Positions 21,354 to 28,371 of a stretch of 33,218 nucleotides of DNA are shown here, one piece after another. A model generated the notes under the pieces. That model saw nothing but the letters and a program-made list of their open reading frames with translations. It did no database searches and had not been told where the DNA came from. Both the position numbers and the translations under genes were made by a program. The stretch is from Phenylobacterium sp. (GTDB lineage Bacteria; Pseudomonadota; Alphaproteobacteria; Caulobacterales; Caulobacteraceae), in NCBI RefSeq assembly GCF_024508875.1, contig NZ_JANINU010000161.1, forward strand, positions 1 through 33,218, given 5' to 3'. Position 1 is the stretch's first letter. Every line of letters starts with the position of its first letter.

Positions 21354-21677
21354 GTGACCTCCTACAGCGACCGCGACGCCGAGCGCGCTGACCTTCGGCA
21401 AGCCTATGAACTCGGCCGCCGCGACGCCGTGAAGTCGCGTCGCCGCCACCCGGTCCTCATGACGTTCCTGATCCTCGCCGCGGCGGTGGGGCTGGTGGTC
21501 ATGGCGTTGGCCGCGGTGAACGGATCGTTCGGCGGCGCGGGCACGGTCGTCGACCAGAACCTTGCCACAGCGGCCGACCAGGCCGAACCTGTCGTGCGCA
21601 ATGCTGCGGCCGAAGCGGGCCAGGCCGTGCGCGACGTGACCACGACCGACCGGACCCAAACGCCTGCCACAAACTGA
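21354..21677 (+). CDS. Single-pass membrane protein of the stress regulon
   Basis: This is a 107-residue protein with GTG start at 21354 and GGAG 8 nt before it. It begins with a charged, helical stretch (SYSDRDAERADLRQAYELGRRDAVKSRRRH), then one transmembrane helix (VLMTFLILAAAVGLVVMALAAV, about 34-55). A periplasmic Ala-rich amphipathic tail (AADQAEPVVRNAAAEAGQAVRDV) recalls apolipophorin/YtxH-like stress proteins. The EcfG promoter at 21298-21322 is the clearest clue to role. The frame is open upstream into the divergent promoter but has no ribosome-binding site there. It is followed at once by the lipid-kinase-like gene. Family not recognised. Confidence 0.75.
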   Translation: MTSYSDRDAERADLRQAYELGRRDAVKSRRRHPVLMTFLILAAAVGLVVMALAAVNGSFGGAGTVVDQNLATAADQAEPVVRNAAAEAGQAVRDVTTTDRTQTPATN

Positions 21678-21744
21678 CGCTGACGCGCCCACCCGCCCAC
21701 GCCTCGGCAAGATCGAGGTCGTCGCCAACATTGCTTCCGGCAGC

Positions 21745-22569
21745 GTGGGCCCGAGTGCGCCTGCCGAACTGGAGAAGCTGCTCGCCGAGCATGGCGTCAC
21801 AGCGCGCGTGCGCACGCCCCAGCCCGGGGAGCTGGTCGGCGAATTGCGACGCGCCGTCGACGCGGGGCCGGATCTGCTGATCACCCTCGCCGGCGATGGC
21901 ACGGTGAGGGCGGCCGCCGAACTCTGCGGGCCCAATGGCCCGATGATCGCGCCGCTGCCCGGCGGAACCATGAACATGATGCCGCACGCGGTGTACGGGC
22001 AGCGAGCCTGGCCCGAGGCGCTGCATCTGGCCCTTGAGACCGGGCGCGAGCGGGACCTTGGCGGCGGCTGCATCGAAGGGCGTCGCTTCCTGTGCGCGGC
22101 GATCCTGGGCTCACCAGCGCGTCTGGCGCCAGCGCGCGAGGCGGCGCGGCACGGGCGTCTTCTAGAGGCCTTCGCGAACACCCGGCACGCTCTGGAGCGC
22201 GCCTTCACGGGACGCCTGCGCTACCGGCTGGACGGCAAGCCGCGGCAGAAGGCCGAGGCCCTGGTGCTGATCTGTCCGATCGCCTCGAAGGTGATGCGCG
22301 CCGAGGACCCGATGCTGGAGGCGGCGGCGCTCAATCCGAACGGGGCAGGCGAAATCCTGCGACTTGGGCTGAACGCCCTGGTCCGTGACTGGCGGGTGGA
22401 CCCGGCGGTCGAGGACGAGTTCTGCAAGCGCGCCCAGGTCTGGGCGGCGCAAGGCATCCCCGCGCTGCTTGACGGCGAGAGCGTGCGCCTCACCAGCGTC
22501 GTCGACGTGCGTTACGACCCCAAGGTCTGCCGGGTGCTGACGCCGCCGAAGGATGAGCGCGCCGGATGA
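21745..22569 (+). CDS. Diacylglycerol/sphingosine kinase-like protein
   Basis: This protein carries the diacylglycerol-kinase catalytic domain: LLITLAGDGTVRAAAELC (ATP-binding GDGT) and PLPGGTMNMMPHAVYG (the GTxNxxx motif). It therefore probably phosphorylates a lipid or sphingoid base. From GTG 21745 it has 274 residues. However, the first domain strand (IEVVANIASGSVG, equivalent to NPxSG in relatives) lies partly before that codon. The frame is open back to 21640 without ATG, GTG or TTG; CTG at 21664, overlapping the previous gene's end, or ATT at 21730 might be the real start. It overlaps the phosphoesterase gene by ATGA and is probably expressed from the EcfG promoter at 21298. Confidence 0.8.
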   Translation: MGPSAPAELEKLLAEHGVTARVRTPQPGELVGELRRAVDAGPDLLITLAGDGTVRAAAELCGPNGPMIAPLPGGTMNMMPHAVYGQRAWPEALHLALETGRERDLGGGCIEGRRFLCAAILGSPARLAPAREAARHGRLLEAFANTRHALERAFTGRLRYRLDGKPRQKAEALVLICPIASKVMRAEDPMLEAAALNPNGAGEILRLGLNALVRDWRVDPAVEDEFCKRAQVWAAQGIPALLDGESVRLTSVVDVRYDPKVCRVLTPPKDERAG

Positions 22570-23342
22570 AGGTTCGCCTCGCGCACCTGTCGGACATTCA
22601 CTTCGGCGGCGAGAATTCCGAGGCCGTCGCGGCGGCGGGCGAGCGGATCCGCTCCGGCGGCTTCGACGTGACGATCGTCTCCGGCGACCTGACGCGCTAC
22701 GCCGAAGTCGCGGAGTTCGAGGCTGCCGCATCGTGGCTGGCGTCGCTTCCCCAGCCCCGCCTGGTCACGCCCGGCAACCACGATGCCCCTTACCTCGCCT
22801 GGGCCGAGCGCATCCTCGCGCCCTTCCGCCGCTTCGAGCGCTACATCGGACCGGCGCCGGCCCAGACCTGGCGGAAGGATGGGATCGCCGTTTGTGGCGT
22901 CAACACCGCCCGCGGCGCGCAGCCAAGGCTGAACTGGTCCAAGGGCCAGATCGCCCGCAGACAGGCCAAGACCGCGGCTGAGTGGTTCGAGGAATCGGAC
23001 GCGCTCCGGATCGTCGTCGTGCACCACCCGCTCATCGAGATGATAGGCGGGCCGATGACGGCGCGGGTCTGGGGTGGGGAGGCCGCGGCCGACGTGTTCA
23101 CCGCGGCGAAGGTGGACCTGGTGCTGTCGGGGCACATCCACGCGCCCTTCACGTGGCCCTACCCACACGGCGACGGGCGCACCTATGCGGTGGGCGCCGG
23201 CACGCTGTCGATCCGCGAGCGGGGCGTTCCGCCGAGCTATAACGAAGTCGAGGTCGAGGACGGCTGCATCCGCGTGACCGCCCTCGCCTGGACGGGCTCA
23301 CACTACGAGCCCTATCGGACCTGGGCGCTCGACAAGCGATAG
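22566..23342 (+). CDS. Metallophosphoesterase (calcineurin-like)
   Basis: This 258-residue cytosolic enzyme has the dinuclear metal-binding motifs in order: DIH (Asp10, His12), GDLT (Asp41), GNHD (Asn71, His72), HHP (His153 or His154) and GHIH (His190, His192). The arrangement resembles 3',5'-cyclic-nucleotide phosphodiesterase (CpdA) and UDP-diacylglucosamine hydrolase relatives. The coupling with a lipid-kinase-like gene (ATGA overlap) would fit phospholipid or lipid-phosphate turnover, but substrate cannot be read from the motifs. It converges on the DUF1328 gene with only 22 nt between stops, which hold a weak GGCC/GGCC hairpin. Confidence 0.88.
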   Translation: MKVRLAHLSDIHFGGENSEAVAAAGERIRSGGFDVTIVSGDLTRYAEVAEFEAAASWLASLPQPRLVTPGNHDAPYLAWAERILAPFRRFERYIGPAPAQTWRKDGIAVCGVNTARGAQPRLNWSKGQIARRQAKTAAEWFEESDALRIVVVHHPLIEMIGGPMTARVWGGEAAADVFTAAKVDLVLSGHIHAPFTWPYPHGDGRTYAVGAGTLSIRERGVPPSYNEVEVEDGCIRVTALAWTGSHYEPYRTWALDKR

Positions 23343-23364
23343 CGCCCAGCCGGCCTTGCGGGCC

Positions 23365-23550
23365 TTAGAGCGGTCCCGGACCCACGCCGCGGCCGCGTAC
23401 CAGGTGCATGACCAGCGAGACCACGAACAGGATCAGGAAGACGAAGAACAGGATCTTGGCGATCCCCATCGCGGCGCCGGCCACCGAGGTGAAGCCGAGG
23501 ACGCCGGCGATCAGGGCGACCACCAGAAAGGTCAGAGCCCAACCGAGCAT
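23365..23550 (-). CDS. DUF1328 (UPF0391) small membrane protein
   Basis: This 61-residue protein with two transmembrane helices belongs to DUF1328, starting [20 protein letters not shown] and continuing to [28 protein letters not shown]. It sits in the inner membrane. GGAGG lies 7 nt before the ATG. An exact EcfG promoter (23594-23618) stands between it and the upstream gene, so it can be stress-induced alone. DUF1328 proteins are known as stress-regulon members in many alphaproteobacteria; their molecular role is not established. Confidence 0.92.
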   Translation of the reverse strand: MLGWALTFLVVALIAGVLGFTSVAGAAMGIAKILFFVFLILFVVSLVMHLVRGRGVGPGPL

Positions 23551-23593
23551 GTCATTACCTCCGTTCGCAGGCCGAACCGCCTGCGGCGAAGGC

Positions 23594-23618
23594 AACGCTT
23601 CGAGACCGGTGGTGTTCC
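23594..23618 (-). promoter_or_regulatory. EcfG promoter for DUF1328 gene
   Basis: Minus-strand GGAAC (23618-23614), 16 nt, CGTT (23597-23594), an exact match 43 nt before the ATG at 23550 and directly after the stop of the upstream gene. Confidence 0.85.
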
Positions 23619-23621
23619 GAA

Positions 23622-24020
23622 CTACTTCTTCGGAGGCGCGGTGTTGTTGCCGGCCAGGAAGGCGCTGACGAGCGCCGCGACGGTCGCGGGATTGCGCAGG
23701 AGCACCGCGACGGCGACCGCGGCCGCGCCGGCCGCGACGACCGGATGCTCCTTGGCCATGCCGATCGCCTTGTCGAGCGGCGACGGCGGCGGCGCGGCCG
23801 TCGCCTTGGTCTTGGGCGTCACCTTGCGGGTCGCGATCCAAGCGATGATCACAGCGACCAGCGCGAACACCGCGGCCACCACGGCGCCGCCGCCGGCCGG
23901 GCCGAGATACTCGCGCGCGAGGGCGTAGAGGGCGAACGAGGCCGCGACGACGCACACCGCCGCCGCCGCCACGATGGCGCCGATGGCGGCGGCGAGACTC
24001 AGGATTCGCTGAAGGTTCAC
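23622..24020 (-). CDS. Membrane protein, holin-superfamily-like
   Basis: This is a 132-residue protein with GTG start (ending at 24020). Two N-terminal transmembrane helices (about 8-32 and 43-63, the first starting [20 protein letters not shown]) are followed by a Lys/Pro-rich linker. A third Ala/Val-rich hydrophobic stretch ([17 protein letters not shown]) and the tail [10 protein letters not shown] complete it. The layout recalls the putative holin-like partners found next to DUF883/YqjD genes (the YqjD-YqjE-YqjK type stress operon). It follows the DUF883 gene by 11 nt on the same strand. Sequence alone does not prove the family. Confidence 0.7.
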   Translation of the reverse strand: MNLQRILSLAAAIGAIVAAAAVCVVAASFALYALAREYLGPAGGGAVVAAVFALVAVIIAWIATRKVTPKTKATAAPPPSPLDKAIGMAKEHPVVAAGAAAVAVAVLLRNPATVAALVSAFLAGNNTAPPKK

Positions 24021-24031
24021 CAGGGCGGCGG

Positions 24032-24340
24032 TCAGCGCTTCGAGGCGAGCAGCATGCCGATCAGGACGCCGATCCCCAGGGCGGCGCCGGTTGCGGCCAG
24101 GGGGCGCGCCCGGATCTGCTCGCTGGCGACCCGGCTGGCCTCGTCGATGTGCTCGCCGGCGGCGTCGGCGTAGACGCGGCTTTGGGCGCGCACCTGCTCC
24201 AGCGCCTGCTGGACGGTGGCTTCGATCCGCTTCGCAGCGTCATTGATCGCCTTCTGAGCGTCGGCGGTGATCTTGGCGGCGGTGTCGTTGGCCGCGTCGG
24301 CCACGTCTTCGGTAGTGAGTTGGCCGGCCTTGGGCGGCAT
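24032..24340 (-). CDS. DUF883/ElaB/YqjD-type protein
   Basis: This 102-residue protein has a long amphipathic helical region ([21 protein letters not shown] onward, heptad-like, rich in Ala, Gln and Glu). One C-terminal transmembrane helix follows ([17 protein letters not shown]) after RARPLAA, the signature of the ElaB/YqjD/DUF883 family. Known members (YqjD, ElaB of E. coli) bind ribosomes at the membrane in stationary phase. GGAG precedes the ATG ending at 24340. It starts a unit with the holin-like gene. No exact EcfG promoter was found upstream, unlike the neighbouring units. Confidence 0.85.
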   Translation of the reverse strand: MPPKAGQLTTEDVADAANDTAAKITADAQKAINDAAKRIEATVQQALEQVRAQSRVYADAAGEHIDEASRVASEQIRARPLAATGAALGIGVLIGMLLASKR

Positions 24341-24478
24341 GGGTCGTCTCCGGAGCTACGCTTGGCGCGCTGCAACATAGGTCGTTATGGGAACGGCCGC
24401 AAAGGCCATGGCCGATACATCGAGAGTTTTGCGTTCTTTCCCGTCGCTTCCGGACGCGGGCTTGCCTATGTTCGATTC

Positions 24479-25891
24479 ATGACGCGCGAGTTGGGCGACA
24501 ACTCGAACCGCACCCGCCTGGGGCTGGCGCTCCAGGCCGCCGGGCTTGGCGAGTTCGAATGGGACCTGCGCAACGGGGTCTTCCACGTCAGCGACCGCAT
24601 GGCCGCGATCACGGGGCTGCCTGCCGGCCGCCTGCCGGTGAAGAACAACGACATCCTCGAAACCTACGTGCACCCCGACGACAAGGAGCTGGTGCGCACC
24701 CGTCGCTGGGAGGCCCTCAAGATGGGGGAGGCCTTCGACGTCTCGTTCCGGCTGGCGCCCGAGCTGGGCGCAGCTCGCTGGCTTCGCATGGCCGGCATCG
24801 TCACCCGCGAGGAATCTGGCCGCCCCTGCGCGATCACCGGCATCGTCGAGGACATCAGCCCCCGCCGCCTGGAAGAGGAACAGCGCCAGCAGCTGATGGC
24901 CGAGCTGGACCACCGGGTGAAGAACGTCCTGGCCGCCGTCCAGGCGCTGGCGCAGCAGACGGCCAAGCGCACCACCTCGCTCGATGTCTTCCTGCAGACG
25001 TTCAGCGGACGCCTCAAGGCCATGGCCTCGGCGAACGAGCTGCTAACGGCCGCCCGCTGGCGCGGCGCGGCCATCGACCACCTGGCGTCGGCGGAGCTGG
25101 GCGCGCTCGCCCCGGGCCAGACAAGCTGGGACGGGCCTGAGCTGTTCCTGACCCCACGCGCCGCCAACGCCCTGTCGCTCGCGCTCCACGAGCTGGCGAC
25201 CAACGCCGTGAAATTCGGGGCGCTCTCCACCGAAGCAGGCCACGTGTCGCTGAAGTGGAAGGCGCGCCCCGCCGGCGGCTTCGAGTTGACCTGGACCGAA
25301 AGCGGCGGCCCCCTTGTGGCGCCGCCGGGCCGCCGGGGCTTCGGCTCGACCCTGCTGGGCCAGGTCACCGGCCGCGAACTCAACGGCGACACCGAGGTGG
25401 ACTATCGCCCGTCGGGCCTCGTGGTGCGCCTGCGCGCCGGGCCGCAGGCCATGGCCGACCGGCCCGAGGTGATGCCCGAGGCGCCCGCGCCCCGTGTGAC
25501 CGAGACCGTGCCCACCTCGCGTGGGCCCGCCAGCCTCAAGGGCGCGCGGGTCCTCATCGTCGAGGACGCGGTGCTGTTGGCGCTCGAGCTGGAGACCGGC
25601 CTTTCGGAGGCCGGCGCACAGGTCGTGGGCCCGGCCTACGAGCTGGAGGAGGCGATGGCGCTGCTGGACCAGCCGATCGATGCGGCGGTCCTGGACGCGA
25701 ACCTGAACGGCCGCTCGGTGACGCCCGTGGCCGAGGTGCTTCACCAGCGGGGCATCCCATTCGTGTTCGCCACCGGCTATGGCGAGACCGGCGGCGCCCC
25801 CGGGGGCTTCGATGCGGCGCCCGTCATCCGCAAGCCCTACGACGTCACCCAGGTCTCGGCCGCGGTGGCCGAGCTGCTCTCGGGCCACTGA
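24479..25891 (+). CDS. PAS-HWE histidine kinase-receiver hybrid protein
   Basis: This 470-residue cytoplasmic sensor kinase has a PAS domain (about 10-130, with LGEFEWDL, YVHPDD, GIVEDIS). An HWE-type kinase follows: phospho-accepting His145 in ELDHRVKNVLAAVQAL, N-box HELATNAVKFGALS (237-250) and the diagnostic WTE at 272-274. The C-terminal receiver (357-468) has Glu362-Asp363, phospho-acceptor Asp406 (VLDANLNGRSV), the FATGYGE motif (429-435) and Lys452. FATGUY-type receivers act in general-stress phosphorelays. No Cys of the LOV type is in the PAS domain. The start is ATG 24479, preceded by a GATTC methylation site but no clear ribosome-binding site. It probably tunes PhyR or PhyK, an inference from family and place. 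Confidence 0.9.
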   Translation: MTRELGDNSNRTRLGLALQAAGLGEFEWDLRNGVFHVSDRMAAITGLPAGRLPVKNNDILETYVHPDDKELVRTRRWEALKMGEAFDVSFRLAPELGAARWLRMAGIVTREESGRPCAITGIVEDISPRRLEEEQRQQLMAELDHRVKNVLAAVQALAQQTAKRTTSLDVFLQTFSGRLKAMASANELLTAARWRGAAIDHLASAELGALAPGQTSWDGPELFLTPRAANALSLALHELATNAVKFGALSTEAGHVSLKWKARPAGGFELTWTESGGPLVAPPGRRGFGSTLLGQVTGRELNGDTEVDYRPSGLVVRLRAGPQAMADRPEVMPEAPAPRVTETVPTSRGPASLKGARVLIVEDAVLLALELETGLSEAGAQVVGPAYELEEAMALLDQPIDAAVLDANLNGRSVTPVAEVLHQRGIPFVFATGYGETGGAPGGFDAAPVIRKPYDVTQVSAAVAELLSGH

Positions 25892-26211
25892 GCTCCACCG
25901 TACCGAAACGTCGAAGCGCCGCCGATGCGTCGCGCACATTTGGGCGAACGTAAATATCTGAATGCGTTAGGAATTTTTGTTAGCCATGCGCCGCGGCGCG
26001 CTGCCGCGCGGCAGGATCGCGCTGGGACAAGTCGCCACCTCTGCAATGCCGGACGCGGGCATTATTCCAGCGCCCGAGAGTTCGCGGCCGGTGTCGCGGG
26101 GGCCAGACCGGTGGCCAAGGGAGCTCGCCCGGAAGCAGGCGACCCGGATCTCGACGCTCGGTCCGCGGCAGAGGTCGCGGGCCGGCGGACCCTTCAGGCG
26201 GCGGCGCGGTC
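25892..26211. other. 320-nt gap without convincing gene
   Basis: Between the hybrid kinase and the CoA-transferase (converging) lies GC-rich sequence with one AT-rich island (about 25945-25990). Its only open frame of note (25977-26219, 80 residues, Arg/Pro-rich) has no ribosome-binding site or recognisable features. No terminator with T-run was found. It may be a decayed gene or 3' untranslated region. Confidence 0.4.
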
Positions 26212-27426
26212 TCAGATGACGCCGGCTGCCTTCAGCTTTTCCAGCTTCTGCGCCGTGACGCCGGCACGCTCCGCCAGCACCTCGGCGGTGTGCTGCCCCA
26301 ACTTCGGCCCGGGCCAGCGCACCTTTCCGGGCGTCGCCGAGAGTTTCGGGAAGGCGTTCTGCATCCGGATCGGCCCGAACACGTCGTGCTCGACCGTCAC
26401 CACCGCGTCGCGCGCGGCGAACTGCGGATCCTCTAGCATGTCGGGCGCGCGATAGACGCGGCTGGCCGGGATGCCCTTGTCCTCCAGGAGCTTCAGCAGC
26501 TCAGGGAGCGCGAAGGTGGAGGTCCAGTCGGCGATGATGCCGTCCAGCTCGTGCTGGTGGGTCCCGCGGCTGGCGTGGTCGACGAATTTCGGGTCGTCCT
26601 TCAGGTCCGGCCGCCCCATGGCCTCGGTCAGGCGGGCGTAGACGTTGTCGCCGTTGCCGCCGATCAGGATCATCTCGCCGTTGGCGCACGGATAGGCGTT
26701 CGAGGGCGCGATCCCCGGCAGGATCGAGCCCGAGCGCTCCCGGACGTAGCCGGTGATGTCGTACTCGGTGATCAGGTTCTCCATCACCGCCAGTACGCTC
26801 TCGTAGAGCGCCGCGTCGATCACCTGGCCCTTCCCGGTCTTCTCCTTGTGGTGGAGCGCCATCAGGATGCCCATGACCGAATGCATGGCCGCCAGGCTGT
26901 CGCCGATGGAGATGCCGGCCCGCGCGGGCGCGCGGTCGGGCTCGCCCGTCACATACCGCAGACCGCCCATGGCCTCGCCGATCAGGCCGTAGCCGGCGCG
27001 CTGCGAATAGGGACCGGTCTGGCCGAAGCCCGAGACGCGGGCCATGATCAGGCCCGGGTTCTCCTTCGACAGAACGTCGTAGCCCAGGCCCCACTTCTCC
27101 ATGGCGCCCGGCCGGAAGTTCTCGATGAGCACGTCGGCCTTGGAGATCAGTTGCTTGGCCAGCGCCTGGCCCTCGGGCTTGCGCAGATCCAGGCCCACCG
27201 ACTTCTTGTTGCGCCCGATCACCGGCCACCAGGGCGACAGGCCCTTGGGCAGGCTGCGGCCCCACTGGCGCATGGGGTCGCCGACGCGGGGATCCTCGAC
27301 CTTGATCACCTCGGCGCCGAAGTCGCCCAGGATCTGGCCGCAGAAGGGACCGGCGATAAGGGTCCCCATCTCGATCACGACGAGGTCGGCCAGGGGGCCG
27401 GGCGGTGCGGAAACGGTCTCGGTCAT
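26212..27426 (-). CDS. CaiB/BaiF CoA-transferase family III protein
   Basis: This 404-residue enzyme moves CoA between carboxylic acids. The family signatures are in place: LADLVVIEMGTLIAGPFCGQILGDFGAEVIKVEDP (11-46), GRNKKSVGLDLRKPEG (71-86), the catalytic Asp176 in ISIGDSLAAMHSVMGILMAL, GKGQVIDAALYESVL, and a C-terminal domain with VRWPGPKLGQHTAEVL. Members include formyl-CoA, carnitine and succinyl-CoA-dependent transferases; the substrate cannot be assigned from context. The start is the ATG ending at 27426. It is divergent from the glutathione transferase gene (159-nt gap) and ends facing the unexplained 320-nt gap. Confidence 0.93.
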   Translation of the reverse strand: MTETVSAPPGPLADLVVIEMGTLIAGPFCGQILGDFGAEVIKVEDPRVGDPMRQWGRSLPKGLSPWWPVIGRNKKSVGLDLRKPEGQALAKQLISKADVLIENFRPGAMEKWGLGYDVLSKENPGLIMARVSGFGQTGPYSQRAGYGLIGEAMGGLRYVTGEPDRAPARAGISIGDSLAAMHSVMGILMALHHKEKTGKGQVIDAALYESVLAVMENLITEYDITGYVRERSGSILPGIAPSNAYPCANGEMILIGGNGDNVYARLTEAMGRPDLKDDPKFVDHASRGTHQHELDGIIADWTSTFALPELLKLLEDKGIPASRVYRAPDMLEDPQFAARDAVVTVEHDVFGPIRMQNAFPKLSATPGKVRWPGPKLGQHTAEVLAERAGVTAQKLEKLKAAGVI

Positions 27427-27585
27427 GGCTCTCGCTTAGCGCGGCGGAGACGTCAGTGTAAGCCGGGTGACGCTGGGTCAGACCGTCAATTTCGTTGTCG
27501 GTACGCACCGGACAAGGGGAAGGTTGCGTCAAGCTCATTGACAGTCGAGCGGCCCGACCAGCACCCTTTGCGTGGGAGACCGCCG

Positions 27586-28305
27586 ATGATCGAGATGCAT
27601 TTCACGCCCACGCCGAACGGGCACAAGGTGGCCATCGCGCTGGAGGAGCTGGAACTCCCCTACGCCACGATCAGCTACGACATCTTCGAAGGCGATCACC
27701 TGACGCCCGAGTTCGGGCGGATCAATCCGAACCACAAGCTGCCGGCGATCGTCGACTTGGAGCCGGCGTTCGGCGGCGGTCCACACGCGGTGTTCGAGTC
27801 TGGCGCGGTCCTGCAGTACTTGGCCGAGAAGACCGGGCGGCTGCTGCCCGCCGACCCGCGGGGGCGCAGTACGGCGATCCAGTGGCTGACCTGGCAGGTG
27901 GCCGGGTTGGGCCCGATGGGCGGCCAGGCCTCGCACTTCATCCGCTACGCGCCCGAGAAGCTGCCCTACGCGATCGAACGGTACAGCAAGGAGGTGGAGC
28001 GGCTGCTGGCCGTGCTGGAGCGGCGGCTCGGCGAGGCGGCCTACCTGGCGGGTGACGAGTATTCGATCGCGGACATCGCCGTCTGGCCGGGGCGCGCGGC
28101 CGCCGGGTTGATGAACATCGACATCGAAAAGTACCCGAACACCCACAGGTGGTTCAGCGAGATCGCCGCGCGACCGGCGGTGAAGCGGGCTCTCGGCGGC
28201 GACAAGGCCCTGCCGGCCAAGTACGCCCAGCGCCAGGCCAAGCTCACGGCCGCCGAATGGTCCAACATGTTCGGCGAGCGGATGCTGGGGGCCGTGAAGG
28301 CGTAG
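27586..28305 (+). CDS. Glutathione S-transferase, YfcG/Ure2p-like
   Basis: This 239-residue protein has a thioredoxin-like N-terminal domain (about 1-85) and a helical C-terminal domain. The N-terminal TPTPNGHKVAIALEEL, with Asn11 in the place of the usual Ser/Tyr/Cys, matches the YfcG/YghU/Ure2p-like class, whose studied members reduce disulfides using two glutathiones. NHKLPAIVD (cis-Pro) and ESGAVLQYLAEKTGRLLP follow as expected. GGGAG lies 7 nt before ATG 27586; longer in-frame upstream sequence is antisense to the CoA-transferase gene. A strong GC-rich hairpin follows. Confidence 0.92.
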   Translation: MIEMHFTPTPNGHKVAIALEELELPYATISYDIFEGDHLTPEFGRINPNHKLPAIVDLEPAFGGGPHAVFESGAVLQYLAEKTGRLLPADPRGRSTAIQWLTWQVAGLGPMGGQASHFIRYAPEKLPYAIERYSKEVERLLAVLERRLGEAAYLAGDEYSIADIAVWPGRAAAGLMNIDIEKYPNTHRWFSEIAARPAVKRALGGDKALPAKYAQRQAKLTAAEWSNMFGERMLGAVKA

Positions 28306-28319
28306 GGCGGAAACGACAC

Positions 28320-28344
28320 CGCCGGCGTCCAGGGGACGCCGGCG
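28320..28344. terminator. 11-bp stem hairpin between convergent genes
   Basis: CGCCGGCGTCC (28320-28330) pairs perfectly with GGACGCCGGCG (28334-28344) over an AGG loop. It separates the convergent glutathione transferase and oxidoreductase genes. There is no T-run, so termination efficiency is uncertain. Confidence 0.65.
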
Positions 28345-28371
28345 GGCCGAGTTCACGTTGTCGCGGTCAGT

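Noticed and set aside
25977..26219. 80-codon frame in the gap after the hybrid kinase
   Set aside because: Arg/Pro-rich composition, no ribosome-binding site and a stop inside the end of the CoA-transferase gene; typical of random GC-rich DNA.
26551..27585. Upstream extension of the glutathione transferase frame across the CoA-transferase gene
   Set aside because: The extension is antisense to a well-conserved gene, while ATG 27586 has a GGGAG site and the expected family N-terminus.
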